Assembly (NCBI RefSeq): GCF_002939305.1
Contig: NZ_MVDI01000006.1
Coordinates: 206,009-270,008 of the forward strand
Reading direction: 5' to 3'
From: Chroococcidiopsis sp. TS-821
Lineage (GTDB): Bacteria > Cyanobacteriota > Cyanobacteriia > Cyanobacteriales > Chroococcidiopsidaceae
DNA length: 64,000 nt
Every line of letters starts with the position of its first letter. Position 1 is the first letter of the stretch. The translations under genes were made by a program, and so were the position numbers. This document shows positions 62,632-64,000 of the stretch, one piece after another. The notes beneath the pieces were generated by a model. The model was not told the DNA's origin and ran no database searches. It was given only the letters and a program-made list of their open reading frames with translations.

Positions 62632-63874
62632 TAACTCCTTCGATATGGCTCAAAATTGAATGCAGCTTTCCCAACGTCAAACAACTCGGTATTGCAAAAG
62701 TGTGTAATCCCGAATTAGTTTAACTTGTTGGGGAACGCCGTAGCAGCAATTCTACTACATCATGACAGAATGACAGAGCCACCAACTCAAGCCAGTCATA
62801 ATCCTAGTCAGTCAACATAGCGTGCATGGCGGCTCGATTGACTGCTCTGCCTCAAGTCCAGAGACTGTGTGATGATGTGCAAATTGCCCAGAGCAATCAA
62901 TTGCAAGCTGCGGGTGTGGTGGGCGACCACCTACGCTAGTAAACCAAAAGCCCGTGCCAGTGAATTGCCATCCTCTAAAGCCGATAGGCTGACAGTGCAA
63001 CCAGCATGTTGTTATGTAGAGTGAGAGTGAGGTTTAGTTTTTAGATTTAGTTTAGTTTTTTAGGGGCGAAGACAGTTGAGCCGTAGCAGGCAGGAGTAGC
63101 GGACAGGTAAGTACTCAGGGCTGCGATTGCAGAGATAGCACCACAAATACTGGTTTAGGCGTACGGTTAGTCAGCAAAAATTTAGCTGTATAATAATGGC
63201 GCTCAGTGGAGCCAGACAATTTTATACGCTTAAGTAAGATAGGACTAAGGCTTGAGTTCAAAGTGAGCGATGTGAGCGATCGCCCTTCAATATCAGCAAG
63301 GCTACGAGCTAAACCCGAAATTCATCCAGGATCAGGCGAGGCATAGTAGCGGAGCTTGAGCTAGCAAGCGAGGACAGGCAAGGGAAATGACGCATTATAC
63401 TGAGTACAGCAGGGCAGGCAATAGCAGAACACGGTTAGAGGCAAGGCTAGCACTTGATCGCACTGTTTGACTCAGCAATGATGAAGGCACAAGAAGCAAG
63501 TGATCGCGCTGATAGCTAGAAACAAAGTCAAACAATCGCAGTATGCTATATCAGCAACCAATAGAGGCTACGATAGGGATGCGATCGCACTGCTTTAGGC
63601 TAAAGAGCCAACCAACAATCAACAGAGCAGAGGCACTCCTACGAGCGTACAATTACTGAAAGGCGAATAAATTAAAAGTGTATATGTACAGCAATTCCTA
63701 CAATCTTACAGACATATTTGTACATCTATACAGTTGTACGAGCAAGCTGTATAGGTGCATCTATGCAATGTAAATGTAAAAGCCTTGTTAGATAAGCACT
63801 CTAGACTAGCATACTCATGCCCTAAAATATCTGTATAAATCTAGGTAAGGGCGGATAAGTTGACCAAGTTGACC
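62632..63874. other. Gene-free subtelomeric region
   Basis: About 1.24 kb without a credible gene. It contains scattered short ORF pieces (perhaps transposase debris to about 63000) and several GCGATCGC sites. From 63660 on it has many TGTAC, TATACAG and CATCTAT motifs. CTATACAG (63726-63733) and CTGTATAG (63747-63754) form an inverted repeat, and AGTTGACC occurs twice in tandem near 63859-63874. Confidence 0.6.
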
Positions 63875-64000
63875 CTGTACAGTTAAAAATTTGACTGTAT
63901 ATACAGGTAAACACGAGCGTACATTGTTATATTGGAATTCCAATATAACAATGTACGCTCGTGTTTACCTGTATATACAGTCAAATTTTTAACTGTACAG
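63875..64000. other. Perfect 126-bp inverted repeat, candidate hairpin telomere
   Basis: Left arm 63875-63937, right arm 63938-64000, complementary at all 63 positions. The axis is in TTGGAA/TTCCAA (63937/63938). There is no spacer. Nested palindromes are CTGTACAG (63875-63882), CTGTATATACAG (63895-63906) and their mirror copies. It runs to the window edge, so its full length is unknown. This is the structure of a resolvase target or of a hairpin end read through in sequencing. The telomere-resolvase-like gene at 48287 supports it. Confidence 0.8.

Noticed and set aside
63875..64000. Long palindrome as a transcription terminator
   Set aside because: 63-bp arms, no loop and no T-run beyond are far outside terminator geometry; no gene ends nearby.
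1..64000. CRISPR arrays, tRNA or rRNA genes
   Set aside because: No repeat-spacer pattern with regular units and no tRNA-like cloverleaf or rRNA stretch was noticed by eye; the 16-bp and 23-bp repeats have no spacer diversity typical of CRISPR.

Overview
The window looks like part of a large accessory replicon of a cyanobacterium. GCGATCGC (HIP1-type) octamers are scattered throughout, and many genes match families known mainly from cyanobacterial plasmids. There are no rRNA or tRNA genes and no housekeeping operons. Conjugation, partition, replication, toxin-antitoxin, transposase and defence genes dominate. The window opens inside a helicase gene, so the left edge is not a natural end. The right edge lies inside a perfect 126-bp inverted repeat (63875-64000). 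A gene resembling hairpin-telomere resolvases (48287-50599, minus) is on the same molecule. Together these suggest a linear plasmid with covalently closed hairpin ends, or a contig that read through such an end. This is the most notable result and is an inference.

Layout. 1-6.9 kb: MrfA-like helicase (5' end outside the window), small proteins including a DUF6888/DUF6887-like pair, and a MntA/HepT-type system with a doubled nucleotidyltransferase. 6.9-14.3 kb: type IV coupling protein and a minus-strand secreted-protein operon with a VirB1-like lytic enzyme. 14.6-18.7 kb: orphan adenine methyltransferase, short PolA-type DNA polymerase and a Ycf46-like AAA ATPase. 18.9-25.5 kb: MobC/MobA mobilisation genes, a repeat-bearing intergenic region, then an actin-like ATPase with partner, a TraL/ParA-like ATPase, a membrane protein and a lipoprotein. 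25.6-28.1 kb: small DNA-binding-type proteins and three related 'FDW' proteins, each with its own terminator. 28.3-30.6 kb: broken PIN toxin and a DUF3800 gene.

30.6-34.8 kb: a PRTRC cassette (ThiF, A with a JAB motif, B, F-, C- and E-position proteins). An actin-like protein at 21.3 kb and a ParB at 38.2 kb complete the usual set. 35-37.6 kb: YefM/YoeB, a Gp157-like protein and a TnpB remnant. 37.6-45.3 kb: regulator, ParB, a HTH protein, iterons and a large primase/DUF3987 replication protein; this is the probable replication module. 46-50.6 kb: tyrosine recombinase, a degenerate integrase and the telomere-resolvase-like protein. 51-53.5 kb: a frameshifted IS110-family transposase and an IS6-family element that cuts into a Uma2 gene. 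53.7-58 kb: a type II CBASS operon (patatin effector, CD-NTase, E2-E1 fusion Cap2, JAB protease Cap3). 58.2-59.3 kb: a ParF/ParG-like partition operon bracketed by 16-bp-spaced repeats. 59.3-62.6 kb: a short integrase, a truncated hydrolase and a truncated transposase. 62.6-64 kb: a gene-free subtelomeric stretch ending in the palindrome.

How it may work together: the RepB-like primase and iterons would start replication internally. The resolvase would process the replicated palindrome into hairpin ends. PRTRC, ParFG and the actin-like system would supply segregation, Mob/T4CP genes would supply transfer, and TA and CBASS modules would supply maintenance and phage defence. No dedicated T4SS channel genes (VirB4, VirB6, VirB8-10) are visible.
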